NCBI GenBank assembly: GCA_029582155.1
Contig: CM055901.1
Span: 45,041,580-45,105,579 of the forward strand
Reading direction: 5' to 3'
DNA length: 64,000 bases
From: Panopea generosa
Taxonomy: Eukaryota > Mollusca > Bivalvia > Adapedonta > Hiatellidae
Both the position numbers and the translations under genes were made by a program. The stretch's first letter is position 1. The number at the start of each line of letters is the position of its first letter. Shown one piece after another: positions 35,301-44,339 of this stretch. The notes beneath the pieces were generated by a model, which searched no databases, was not told where the DNA came from, and saw only the letters and a program-made list of their open reading frames with translations.

Positions 35301-38300
35301 AGTGATTTTACGTAGTGTTATTAAGGGAAAGAAAAAAGAACAATGTATGGAGCTTACTGGGTAGATATTTTTTACATCTAGTATTGCCTGATGGTCCTGT
35401 AGCAAGTTTGTTCATGCTGGATCCCTTTGGTCAGATTTGGGTCCTTAACAGGGGTTGATCCTTTACTCAGGTTTCTGCTCAATAACAAACTTGCCATCAA
35501 GATATTTTGATGAAACTTTGTGTAAAGATACCTAACATGAAAAGGAAGCTCGGGATCGGTGATGAAGAAAGCATGTCAAGGTCACTGTTATAAAATTATA
35601 AAAGATTGTATACTTTTAATAACTAAAGATATTTCAATGAAGTTTTTTTGTATATACTCCTACCAGGAAAAGGAAGCTTATGATTTGTTTTCGATTAATA
35701 AGGTCACGGTCATTGTTTCTTAAAATAGAAAAACAGTTTCCAATAAAACTAGTTTCATTTATTTTATTTTTTTTACATTTGGTAAAGTCACTGTTACTTA
35801 AAATCTGAAAATTGTGTCTGTGTAATAACTTGTTTTCCTTGAGATATTGTATTGATATTTTGTGTATAGATTGCAAACATGAAAATGAATCTGTGGATCA
35901 GGTATGATGGTGTTTGATTAAGATAACTATTACTTAAAATGATAAAAATGTTTTCCCACTCTATAACTTACTCTGTAACTTTGCTTACTCCTTTAATAAC
36001 TTTAGTTTCCTTTAAGAGAGTCCCACTGTGGTCAGCTGGAATAAAGTGTCTTCTCAAAATCTCTCATTGCCACAGTCATAATGTTCGAGTCAAATTTTTT
36101 CCAAAAACTTGTGTCAGAAAGTTTGCCAGTTACTTGCATAAGGATGTGAGTTATACTCAGATTTATTCTAAGGTGTTTTTCCACCAGTAAAACTGGATAT
36201 GCCATATAGATGAATAACCTGAATGTGTTCACAAACATCATTTATAACGTTTCCGTGCGCCTTGTTACGGGTATATTTTGATGGTTTTGCACTCCTTGTT
36301 TAAATTTTACAAGAATTATGCCCCTTTTAATATAAAATATTTTTCCATTAGGTGTCCACTTAACTTGATCAATAACATAATTCATGGACTTTATTTCTGA
36401 TTTGGTACCTTCAATGTATTCTTCTCTTGTTAATTGATGGACTTTATTTCAGGTAGATTTGGCACCTTCCATGCATTATTCTCTTGTTAATTGATGGACT
36501 TTATTTCAGGTGGATTTGGCACCTTCCATGCCTTATTGAATTCATTTATTCACCTTGTTATGTACACATACTACGGACTGGCGGCATTGGGACCAAAGTA
36601 TCAAAAGTACCTTTGGTGGAAAAAATATATGACAAAAATGCAGATTGTAAGTACAAGCTTCAACCAAGTTTCAATTATCTAACAATACAATCTTTTTATG
36701 TGTATAGAAAAAGATGCAGACAAGCTTAAGATTAGACCTTGTCCACATTGTTTACAAATTGAGTGGTCTGTCACCTTGCTTACAAATTGAGTGTTCTGTC
36801 ACCTTGTTTATATATTAAGTGGTCTGCCACCTTGCTTACAGGTTGGTTTGTCTGTCACCTTGCTTACATATTGAATGGTCTGTCCCCTTGCTAACAGAGT
36901 GAGTGGTCTGTCACCTTGCTTACATATTGAGTGGTCTGTCACCTTGCTTACATATTGAGTGGTATGTCACCTTGCTTACAGATTGAGTGGTCTGTCACCT
37001 TGCTTACAAATTAAGTGGCATGCCACCTTGCTTACAGATTGAGTGGTTTGTCTTTTCCTTACAGATTGAGTGGTATGTTACCTTGCTTACACATTGAGTG
37101 GTCTGTCACCTTGCTTACATATTGAGTGGTCTGACACCTTGCTTACATTTTGAGTGGCATGTCATCTTGCTTACAGATTGAGTGGTTTGTCACCTTGCTT
37201 ACAGATTGAGTGTCTGTCACCTTGCTTACATATTGAGTGGTCTGTCACCTTGATTACAGATTGAGTGGCATGTCACCTTGCTTACAGATTGAGTATTCTG
37301 TCACCTTGCTTACAAATTAAGTGGCATGTCACCTTGTTTACAGATTGAGTGGTCTGTCACCTTGCTTACACATTGAGTGGTCTGTCACCTTGCTTACATA
37401 TTGAGTGATCTGTCACCTTGCTTACAAATTGAGTACATGTCACCTTGCTTACAGATTGAATGGTCTGTCACCTTGCTTACAGATTGAGTGGTCTGTCACC
37501 TTGCTTACAGATTAAGTGGTCTGTCACTTTGCTTATATACACACAATTCTGCCAGTAAAACTGTCTTATCCTCTTACTGAAGGACTGTAGTTTTGCTCAT
37601 TTATTCCTGTTCAAATAGCACAACCTAACAAATGTAGGTATCATATAATACATAGTTTACAATTATACAGGAGTGTAATAAACTCATGACATACTTTTAT
37701 ATTAACCTACTGTAATATCTACCAAGACATCACTCAGCATTTTCCTTATATTTTGTACGTAAAATGCCAAACTGCTTTCTAACATGCTTGAATATAACAT
37801 CTATTTATCTTGGTAAAATGACATTGAGACATAATGTCGTATGGCGATCCTCACCATGTTTGTATTTTTGGTCTCATTCTGGTTTTCAATATTGCTGCTA
37901 GTGTTAATATTATTTTTGGATTGGTCAAAATTGTTTTCAAAACCACTGAATATAATTTTAACCATTCTTTGCAGGAATGTTTTTTTGGTGGACTTCTTCC
38001 GTGTTCCTGTTTTTAGTCCTCTGTGTTTAGTCCCTTTCTAAAATTAAATATGACTGCCAGGGTGAATATTATTTTCTGATTGACCAATTTTAAAAATTCT
38101 GTGCTCTGACCCTGTATTTTTGTGGATTGGTACATGTAGGTGGCTATATTTTTTTTTGCCAGATTTTGATTTTGCATAGTCATTTTAATGAAAATGGAGA
38201 GAGATCGAGAAAATTTTTAAATGTTTTGGTAGCTGCAATTTTGAGTGAGTAACACGGCAAACAAGTTTTTTTTAAGGATGGCCCCGAGAGTATACTTTTT

Positions 38301-39013
38301 GGTTTCTTTCTTTATTCAGTTTGATTGCCAATCCTTTTTTATTGGATTGACCCTTTTTTCAAAAAAAAAATTCTCTAACCACTGAAAAAAAGAATTGAAC
38401 TAAATATTGCATGAATGTTTCTTAGATGGTTCTCTTCCACTAATTTTGTTTTGTTGCTCTGATAGAATATCCAACATGGCAGCTAGGTTGAACAATGTTT
38501 TCTGATTGCCTGTTTTATGAAACATATAATAAATATTTTTCTTGGTAACCATTAAAAAAGGAATTAAATCAAGTCTTACAGAAATATTGGTTTGGTGGTT
38601 CTTTGATGGTTTTGTGTGGTTTAACTTCTGATAGGAAATTTAAAACTGCAACCATGGTGAATTATGATTTCTAAATATTTGGGTGGTAGTAAGGTGTTTT
38701 TAATGTAGTGTTTTGCCCATTACCATATATCTATAATTATACATACACAAACATATGTATATATATATATATATTTCAGATCCAGTTTGTCCTAGTAACC
38801 ATCCACTCTGTTCAGCTGTTGGTGTTGAGGAATTGTAGCTATCCAAAACTATTTGCATACTGGATCCTAGCATATGCAGTTATCTTCCTTGTAATGTTTT
38901 CCAATTTCTACATCCAGGCGTACAGAAAATCACACCAACATGGGAAGGAAAGTCTGAATAAAAATGGCCACCAAGAACTTAAAAGCAATCCAAATAATAA
39001 GAAGAAAAAGTAA
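23332..39013 (+). CDS. ELOVL7: ELOVL1/7-type very-long-chain fatty acid elongase (7 coding exons)
   Basis: The coding sequence is join(23332..23389, 25240..25427, 26229..26309, 32034..32090, 34374..34479, 36510..36646, 38780..39013), 286 residues and one uninterrupted frame. Elongases of this family condense malonyl-CoA with long acyl-CoA in the ER, the first and rate-limiting step of each elongation cycle. Visible motifs in order: N-terminal DPRVDDW (20-26), KFIELFDT (121-128), histidine box HVFHH (144-148), HLVMYTYYG (178-186) and TKMQIIQ (around 205-211). Hydrophobic segments are spread along the chain as expected for a seven-helix ELOVL. The C-terminus ends in four lysines, a di-lysine ER-retrieval signal. 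Residues FHALLN and [10 protein letters not shown] match vertebrate ELOVL7/ELOVL1 closely and ELOVL4 or ELOVL2/5 less well. All donors begin GT, all acceptors end AG, and phases agree. Length is normal for the family. ELOVL1 and ELOVL7 share one invertebrate ancestor, so the symbol should be read as ELOVL1/7-like. Confidence 0.95.
23661..23747 (-). mobile_element. 5'-truncated SINE (family D) with 14-bp target duplication
   Basis: A roughly 59-bp insert (23675-23733) with the (TTG)n-TATGGTGTTTAGCGTC tail of family D is flanked by perfect 14-bp direct repeats TATATCAAGAAGGA at 23661-23674 and 23734-23747. It lies in ELOVL intron 1. Confidence 0.85.
23748..25239. other. Rest of ELOVL intron 1, no gene
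   Basis: AT-rich. Short phrases about CTTGTC recur at 23850-24090, and a degraded ACTCATCC repeat is at 24210-24300. Open frames at 24402-24799 lack splice sites or recognisable protein text. Confidence 0.5.
25240..25427 (+). CDS. ELOVL7: ELOVL exon 2 (residues 20-82)
   Basis: Starts in phase 1 after CATTTTAAG and ends at a GTAAGT donor in phase 0. It encodes [13 protein letters not shown] and the first hydrophobic segments. Confidence 0.95.
26115..26220 (+). mobile_element. Short family-B SINE remnant in ELOVL intron 2
   Basis: GGCTGGTGTTGCAGTGGATA plus a CACTTCATAATCAAGCTAAA-type 3' part match the head and tail of the copies at 27818 and 42339, with the middle missing. Confidence 0.45.
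26229..26309 (+). CDS. ELOVL7: ELOVL exon 3 (residues 83-109)
   Basis: 81 bases, phase 0 at both ends, between ATTTTCAG and GTATGT. It encodes [20 protein letters not shown], the lumenal loop, with the conserved Cys and VDYS. Confidence 0.95.
26468..26700 (+). mobile_element. tRNA-derived SINE, family A
   Basis: The tRNA-like head GGTTAGCTCAGTAGTTAGC (A box) is followed by the family body (CACTGCTGATTGAAGTGG, GTTATCATGGG, GAGTACTGGTTAA, GATCATCTGTTAGCCC). Plus strand, in ELOVL intron 3, directly left of the 3.7-kb inverted-repeat element. Confidence 0.85.
27818..28012 (+). mobile_element. tRNA-derived SINE, family B
   Basis: GGGTCAGTAGTGAAGTGGAT (A-box region) is followed by CGCGAGTTTGACCCG (B box). 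The 3' part AAGCTCCGAGCTTGCTTCAC and AATCAAGCT matches the copy at 42339. It is nested inside the 3.7-kb element. Confidence 0.8.
28159..28398. repeat. Two tandem copies of a 124-bp segment
   Basis: GATTCAATAATCTGGTACAA starts at 28159 and again at 28283, and the copies differ by only a few bases. A related, more diverged sequence is at 29055-29110. Confidence 0.9.
30385..31546. other. ELOVL intron 3, dispersed-repeat-like text without gene
   Basis: No exon. Phrases at 30830-30970 (GGTCATATG, CACATGGGCACCATTATGCC) look like a diverged dispersed repeat, but no ends could be defined. Confidence 0.35.
31547..31763 (+). mobile_element. SINE family A, head degraded
   Basis: The body matches family A (CTCACCACTGATTCAAGTGG, GAAAGTTATCA, CGAGTACTGATTAATCCCAG, AACTGATCGTCTGTTAGCCC). 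It ends with an (AATC)n tail at 31738-31763. The tRNA-like head is reduced to a few bases. Confidence 0.85.
32034..32090 (+). CDS. ELOVL7: ELOVL exon 4 (residues 110-128)
   Basis: 57 bases, phase 0 at both ends, between TTGTTTCAG and GTAAGT. It encodes [19 protein letters not shown], containing the first catalytic motif. Confidence 0.95.
32325..33395. repeat. 42-bp minisatellite in ELOVL intron 4
   Basis: The unit is ATAAAGAAATAGTGTTACTT followed by TACCATGATACATTATAAAG and TA, repeated about 22 times, with more diverged units back to about 32140. The period is divisible by three, so long minus-strand frames with a repeating [14 protein letters not shown] appear; they are artefacts. A SINE interrupts the array at 32778-32940. 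Confidence 0.95.
32778..32940 (-). mobile_element. 5'-truncated SINE, family D, inside the minisatellite
   Basis: It shares (GTT)nGTATGGTGTTTAGCG, CACTTTCAA-like text and GTATTCTGAGTGCTGT with the fuller copy at 60388. It lacks the tRNA head. Array units continue on both sides. Confidence 0.8.
33610..33780. mobile_element. 171-bp MITE with GGGGCCYGTTTCACTTA ends
   Basis: The left end is GGGGCCTGTTTCACTTACAT. The reverse complement of the right end is GGGGCCCGTTTCACTTATGT, and complementarity continues inward (GTCTTGAAACTTT against AGTTTAGAAACTTTT). It is non-coding. Ends of this kind are common on small animal MITEs; the superfamily is not certain. In ELOVL intron 4. Confidence 0.75.
34374..34479 (+). 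CDS. ELOVL7: ELOVL exon 5 (residues 129-163), histidine box
   Basis: Starts in phase 0 after TTAATTTCAG and ends after one base of codon 164 at GTAAGA. It encodes IFFVLRKK and the catalytic HVFHH. Confidence 0.95.
34745..35500. repeat. Dispersed-repeat-like stretch in ELOVL intron 5
   Basis: Blocks such as TGCCTTCTACTTGGAAACCA, TTTTCACCAAATTTTGTATG and AGCTCCGCCCTAGGGACTTC have the look of a transposon-derived repeat family common in bivalve introns. Ends were not found. Confidence 0.35.
35500..35965. repeat. Three imperfect ~150-bp tandem units
   Basis: The order GATATTT(C/T)AATGAA, GTGTATA, ACATGAAAAGGAAGCT, AAGGTCACTGTTA, TTAAAATNGAAAA, TTTCCAATAA recurs three times with considerable divergence, in ELOVL intron 5. 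Confidence 0.6.
36045..36210 (+). mobile_element. tRNA-derived SINE-like element, family C
   Basis: AATGTTCGAGTCAAA (B-box-like) is followed by CCAAAAACTTGTGTCAGAAA, GTTTGCCAGTTACTTGC, ACTCAGATTTATTCTAAGGT and TTCCACC. Matching blocks are at 40535, 41510 and, inverted, 57168. Confidence 0.65.
36384..36535 (+). repeat. Triplicated intron 5/exon 6 boundary
   Basis: ATGGACTTTATTTC followed by (A/T)GGTRGATTTGGCACCTTCCA-type text occurs at 36384 (diverged, no AG at the site), 36437 and 36494. The last is the true acceptor and exon start. The middle copy keeps a complete acceptor ending at 36452; splicing there would add 57 bases containing an in-frame TAA. Confidence 0.9.
36510..36646 (+). CDS. 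ELOVL7: ELOVL exon 6 (residues 164-209)
   Basis: Completes codon 164 (Gly) after TTTATTTCAG and ends in phase 0 at GTAAGT. It encodes [16 protein letters not shown] and [13 protein letters not shown] decoy copy of its start lies 57 bp upstream. Confidence 0.95.
36745..37545. repeat. 28-bp minisatellite in ELOVL intron 6
   Basis: The unit TTGCTTACAKATTGAGTGGT followed by CTGTCACC is repeated about 28 times. About a dozen units read CTTACAG, resembling 3' splice sites. Confidence 0.95.
37840..38700. repeat. Degenerate tandem units of ~200-240 bp in ELOVL intron 6
   Basis: A module recurs about four times with weak identity: a GCCAGGGTGAATATTATTTT/AGGTTGAACAATGTTTT block, CTGATTG, a CCACTGAA/CCATTAAAAAAGGAATT block, and TGGTTCT. 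No gene. Confidence 0.5.
38780..39013 (+). CDS. ELOVL7: ELOVL exon 7 (residues 210-286, stop)
   Basis: Starts in phase 0 after ATATTTCAG and ends at TAA (39011-39013). It encodes the last membrane segment and a hydrophilic Asn/Lys-rich tail ending in four lysines. Confidence 0.95.
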   Translation: MQFVLVTIHSVQLLVLRNCSYPKLFAYWILAYAVIFLVMFSNFYIQAYRKSHQHGKESLNKNGHQELKSNPNNKKKK

Positions 39014-39524
39014 AACTAAATATTGTTCCATACAAAGTTAGAACTCCTTGCATAGGCTGTCAATTGATCTTTCTTTAAATATTTTTACTTTGTGGTTACC
39101 AAATATTGTTTTCATGCCATTTTATGTCATAACTGTTGTTGTATTTGTTGATTAGTTAATTATGGGTATGCTTACGTGTATGACCTCTATAACACTTGTA
39201 TGTTATGGGGATATGACAGCAGGCACGGAAATGAAAGTAAGCGCATACTTGATCAAGCATGCAGGTGTGTGTTACAGGATACATATTTAAGTATATGTGT
39301 TATACTATGTTGAAATTATATCTGTCCATATATGTTCCTTATAACTTGCAATAGATCATGATCAAACGTTTTATATCACTCAGTAATGGCCATCATAATG
39401 ATTAAAATGACATGCATACCAAACATATAGATCATGGTTTTAATTTTGTTTCAAATGAGGTACGTTCCAATAATTAAATATTAAAGAATGTACTTTTGAA
39501 AAAAGGACAGTCAAACATTATACT
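39014..39524 (+). other. Presumed start of ELOVL 3'UTR
   Basis: Nothing besides AT-rich sequence. No canonical AATAAA was seen close to the stop; an AATAAA is at 42006, so the UTR may include the repeats that follow. Confidence 0.4.
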
Positions 39525-40200
39525 GTTGAACAAGGTAATGTTGAACAATGTGCTATTGGACAATGTGCTGTTGGACAATGTGCTATTGGACAATGTGCTG
39601 TTGGACAATGTGCTGTTGAACAATGTGCTATTGGACAATGTGCTGTTGAACAATGTGCTGTTGGACAATGTGCAATATGCTGTTGGACAATATGCTATTG
39701 GACAATGTGTAATGTGCTGTTGGACAATGTGCTGTTGGACAATGTGCTGTTGGACAATGTGCTATTGGACAATGTGCTGTTGGACAGTGTGCAATATGCA
39801 GTTGGACAATGTGCTGTTGAACAATGGGCTATTGGACAATGTGCTATTGGACAATGTGCTGTTGAACAATGTGCTGTTGGACAATGTGCTGTTGAACAAT
39901 GTGCTGTTGAACAATGTGCTGTTGGACAATGTGCTGTTGGACAACATGCTTTTGAACAAGGTACTATTAAACAATGTGCTGTTGGACAATACAATATCAA
40001 AGAAGATATTGTTAGACAATGCTGTTGGACACTGTGCTGATGAGATTCACAGAAATTACTATGCTATAACAATGTGCTGTCTAACATTACACTCTTGAAC
40101 AATATGTCTGTTGTTGAACAATGCAGTAACTTACAACCTGCTGTTGGACAATGTGCTGTTGGACAAGTTACGGTTGAATAAGGTTTTGTCAGACAATGTA
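39525..40200. repeat. 15-bp minisatellite just downstream of ELOVL
   Basis: The unit GTTGGACAATGTGCT (with GTTGAACAATGTGCT and ATTGGACAATGTGCT variants) is repeated about 40 times. The 200-codon plus-strand frame (LLDNV repeats) and the minus-strand frames (SNSTL, PTAHC repeats) arise only because the period is divisible by three. Confidence 0.95.
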
Positions 40201-40534
40201 GTCGCAAAATTATTTCAAACTTTGTTCTATAGAGTGTCTGATGGGAAAAGCAATAGATGGGCAATGTTTTTATATTTATTGCTGTCGCACTCCAAAGAGT
40301 CGTGTATTTTAGTTTCTGTATCCATTCATATAATCTGTTTTATTAAATACTTTTGAGTATTCATTTTTGTCTAAAGCTTTAAATGTTTACTGTGAAATTT
40401 TGATAACTCGAGGTTATTGGACTATAAAAAAAAAAAACGGTTGAGTTTCAAAATATTTTTTGCGTTTCCAACATTTTTGTATTTATTATAAATACTGTAC
40501 AACAAATACAAAAATGTTACTGTACAGGTCTTCC

Positions 40535-40735
40535 ATGGTCCAAGGTGCTGTCTCGAAGTCCGTACCTCTCATCACATATAGTGCAGGTTCAGGTCCCAAT
40601 CGGTCCAAAAACTTTATGTAACTAACATTTGAAGGTCTTCCTCAACCAATTAAACTAGATATGTCATATATGACCTGAGATGTGTTGAAAATAGCGGTAA
40701 ACCCCTTTCAAAAAATAAAAAAAATAAAAATATTT
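40535..40735 (+). mobile_element. tRNA-derived SINE-like element, family C
   Basis: CATGGTCCAAGGTGCTGTCT head, B-box-like GCAGGTTCAGGTCC, then CCAAAAACTTTATGTAACTA, GAAGGTCTTCCTC, TGTGTTGAAAATAGCGGTAA, and an A-rich tail. Confidence 0.7.
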
Positions 40736-41509
40736 TTTTTCTAAACCAAACCTATGAAGTAAACATCCATTTTGTTTCGAGTTTAAATTACTTAAATAAG
40801 TGCTTGTTTCTGATCGTTTTGCAACATTTGTCAATAAGTCCATCGTAGTACACTGCGAAAAAAAACACTGATATGTAGGAGTCGAAAACTGCGACGGTGC
40901 AATTGTCATGCAGTGTGATCAAAATGAATTATAAGATTAAAAGTCTCCCATCAATTTCAAGATGGAGGTTTGAAAAACGTGTCATGCTACATATATAAGT
41001 TGATTGTTTACGGGTGTCTATAAGACTTTCAAGGTATTTTATGTGGTATTTTATATGAAAATTATATTGAAGTGACCATTACCAGCCCTCCAATTTTCCA
41101 ATTTCTGCTGCTTAAGATATCGAAATGCAGAAATGTTTGCATGTCATCGAGTTAGATGATGTGCTAGTGTCTTTGTCATCTAAAATCGAAGTTGATGCCA
41201 CTGTACTTATTTATTTCATTTAAATAGCTTTGGTTGAGGAATAGGGTATGTTATTTGTGCCATGTTGTCTATTGGGCATTGAACATGATATTTAAATTTT
41301 AAATTTTCATTGAAGCCTTATCGCATTTTGTGTCAGTAGGTCAATTTTATGGTGGCTATTATTTTTTTAGAAATAAAAATGACAGTTTACCATAAGCACT
41401 ATCACTTTTTATGGCCAAGGTTAGTGTAATCAAAGTATGGATGTAGTGCAGTCTTTTTGTTGTAAAGTTTACTTCTGCTTGTTTGTATTGTAGTTAGGGC
41501 TTCAAACAC

Positions 41510-41735
41510 CCCTTTATGGCCGAATGTTCAAAGGCACTCTCTGGCCGCTACTTTCCTCTCACTAAGGTGTTGCGTGTTCAAGTCTAGTTCGGTCCAAAAA
41601 AACCTGAAAAAGTTGGCCAGTTATTTGCGGAAGAATAATGGTTCTACTCGGATTCATTATGAGGTCTTCCCCAATAAAACATAACCTTGTGCGTTGAAAA
41701 TGGCATTAACACTATCATAAAAAGGAAAAAAAAAA
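41510..41735 (+). mobile_element. tRNA-derived SINE-like element, family C, poly-A tail
   Basis: B-box-like GCGTGTTCAAGTC is followed by GTTGGCCAGTTATTTGCGGA, TTCTACTCGGATTCATTATG, AGGTCTTCCCC, TGAAAATGGCATTAA and an A run at 41726-41740. Confidence 0.7.
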
Positions 41736-42338
41736 AAAAATACCTATATGTTTTTTTTATACATTCTTATTACTTTTGTTACTTTATTTTTTGTTTTTGT
41801 TTTTGTTTTTTTTTTTTGTTTTTTTTATGAATGTATAATCTACATGTGTTTGCTTGTATTTATTGTGATGTGTATATATGTATTTTTTTGTAATTTATTT
41901 ACATCTCCATATACATTATTAATTTTTACTTTCCATTATGAAATTACAAATTTTGAAAAATACCATACATTTACCTTTTGGAGAGTTATTTGTCCTTGCA
42001 ATGTTAATAAAGGTAAAATCTTGGATATGTACATGCCTGTGATCATTAGGTTTTAAAACGAACTAGCACTGCCCATATGTAGTATCCAAATCTTCACCAG
42101 TGTAGTATCGGTGCCATTTGAAAACAGTTTATAATTAATGTGAAATTATGATGGGTTATTATCACGTGTATAGCAATATTTTAATACATTTATTGTAATA
42201 TTTGAAAAAAAAATAATTTTTTTTTAGATATATGTTCATGATTTGCCGTCTTTATTTAATCAAATTTACATTTCTGTAGTTATTATAGTTTCATACATTT
42301 ATTATGCTTGTATATTTTTAATGTGCAAACTAAGGGTT

Positions 42339-42530
42339 GTAAGGGGGCAGTAGTATAATAGATAGTGTTGGCCGCTCATGGCATAGGTTGCAGGTTCGAT
42401 CAACCCAAGGCCTCTCATAAAACAACTCAGTACTGGTTCTACCCAGGAAGCAGACTTGAGAGTGGTTCATATAAGCTCTAAGCTTTCAACACAATCGAGC
42501 TTGAATTAGTATAAACCAATCTAAGGGTTG
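42339..42530 (+). mobile_element. tRNA-derived SINE, family B
   Basis: GGGGCAGTAGTATAATAGAT (A-box region), GCAGGTTCGATCAACCC (B box), and the 3' text ATAAGCTCTAAGCTTTCAAC plus AATCGAGCTTGAATTA match the copy at 27818. Confidence 0.8.
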
Positions 42531-43554
42531 AATGCAAACTGTTGTATCTACCTCTTGATTTGAAAATAGATAGAGCAGTTTTGCACTGAATCCTTAAGCA
42601 TTTATTGTAGATCTGACACCAGCTGATGTTTTATATTCAATGTATTTATTTATGGACATGTCTAACATTGTCTGATGTTATATACTATGCTATAGACAAA
42701 TCTAGATTAATTTATTTAAAGGGAATATATCAGAAAATAATGCTATAAATGTCTAAAAAAAAAATGATAAAAAATATTTCATCATAAATAAAAAACAGTT
42801 TGATTCGAACAGTTTGATTTATCAAATCCTTCAAAATGTGACTAAATCAATGTTTGAATGGGAGTTGCAGACTTTAAATGAATCCCCATTTTTAAAATAG
42901 ACAGCACTTCAATACTGCTATCATTGGACTCTTTTTAATATGAAACACATTTAACAGCATGTAAACCTATATGACAGATTAAATATAAATCAAAATAAAA
43001 ACTCAGAACTGATTTTATAATTTTTATGTCACAGATTATGTTGCAATTTTAAGCTTGAAGTATATTGTAGTCTTACCTAGGAAACCTCAATTTGTATCAT
43101 ATTATTTTTGCATATTCAAATAGATATCCTTTAGACAATACAAAGACAGTGAGTACATATACACAGGACATATTGGAAAAAATGTTTTTAACCAAATTTA
43201 GAATTTTTGAGAAATCCTGATACATTCCCTTTAAGAAAAATAGACACAGAAATAAGTGATGTTTTTGGAAATATCAAAATTTGAACATCTGTTGATCATG
43301 AATAGTTTACATGTATTTGAATGTCTATTTACCATTAATAATTTACACAAATTTCATAATGTTTGTTTGCAATTTTCATATGTTTGTTTAGATTAGCCCC
43401 GGTTTACAATTGTTGAATTATAGAGATTTGACTGTATAATACAGCGCAAGTGTAAAATGATATTTTTAGCTCAACTATTCAAAGAATAAAATGAGCTGTT
43501 GTACTTGCATGGACATTGGTTTTGGTGAATGCTTCATAGTAAACTCATGATTTG
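42531..43554. other. AT-rich non-coding stretch
   Basis: No exon or repeat family was recognised. Confidence 0.5.
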
Positions 43555-43765
43555 TATAAGTAACAAATGATTATACATCAGACCCAGAGGTTATACAAAT
43601 TTTTAAGCTCAACTCAAATTCATACTGTTAACACAGGATTCCAGGAGTCTTATAAAAACACAAATTAAAGTGCAAACACTTGTTTTGACTTCAGATTTGA
43701 AAGTCTTAATGCTGATTTGAGGTAGATAGTTGTTGTCTATTTACTTTTTAGTTGAGCATGGAACA
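43555..43765. repeat. Diverged repeat shared with 48285-48500
   Basis: CAGACCCAGAGGTTATACAA, CTCAACTCAAATTCATACT, AAGTGCAAACACTT, TTTGAAAGTCTTAATGC and TTTTTAGTTGAGCATG each have a counterpart in the same order at 48285-48500. The two copies bracket the 38-bp minisatellite. Confidence 0.7.
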
Positions 43766-44339
43766 AAGTTTTATAACCTGGTACTCAGTTGTATTTCAAA
43801 TACTCAACTAAGAAAGACAAATTGGATCTCGGTACATTTGGTCATACATCTGCGATTCTTCCCACATGTGCGTGAACACAGGGAGAGAAGTTGGATTACT
43901 GTATACATTTGGTCATACATCAGTGATTTTTCCTAAATGTGCGTGACACTGGGAGAGAAGTGGAATTTCTCTGTACTTCTAGTCATACATCATTGATTTC
44001 CCCCCAACATGTATTAACCACCACACTGATCTTAGGGAGAGAAATGAGGTAACTCTGTATTATATTTTAGCAGAGATATTTAAGAATTGTTTTTTTGCTT
44101 AAAAATATTACTATTTTGAACTTAGGTGGAACTATGGTTGTTTTTATAGAAAGCAAATTTGGGTTGAAATTTTCAAGCATATTCAATTATATGAAACACT
44201 CGATTTTAATTCATCACAGCTCTATTGACTGTAATGGAAACTATGAGAAGCAAGGTCATCTTGTATTTTGTACAAATATTCCACTTTTTAAACAGAGTTG
44301 ATAAACTGGTAGTCAAGCTGGCTGTTTTATTTTATTGTA
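43766..44339. repeat. Short degenerate tandem plus non-coding sequence
   Basis: A phrase of the type TTGGTCATACATCNGYGATT, CACATGTGCGTGAACAC, GGGAGAGAAGT recurs about three times at 43825-44045, period about 75. The rest is AT-rich. Confidence 0.55.

Noticed and set aside
39496-40098. 200-codon open frame with LLDNV repeats
   Set aside because: It is produced by a 15-bp minisatellite. Open frames exist on both strands and in more than one phase, and there is no splice or promoter context.
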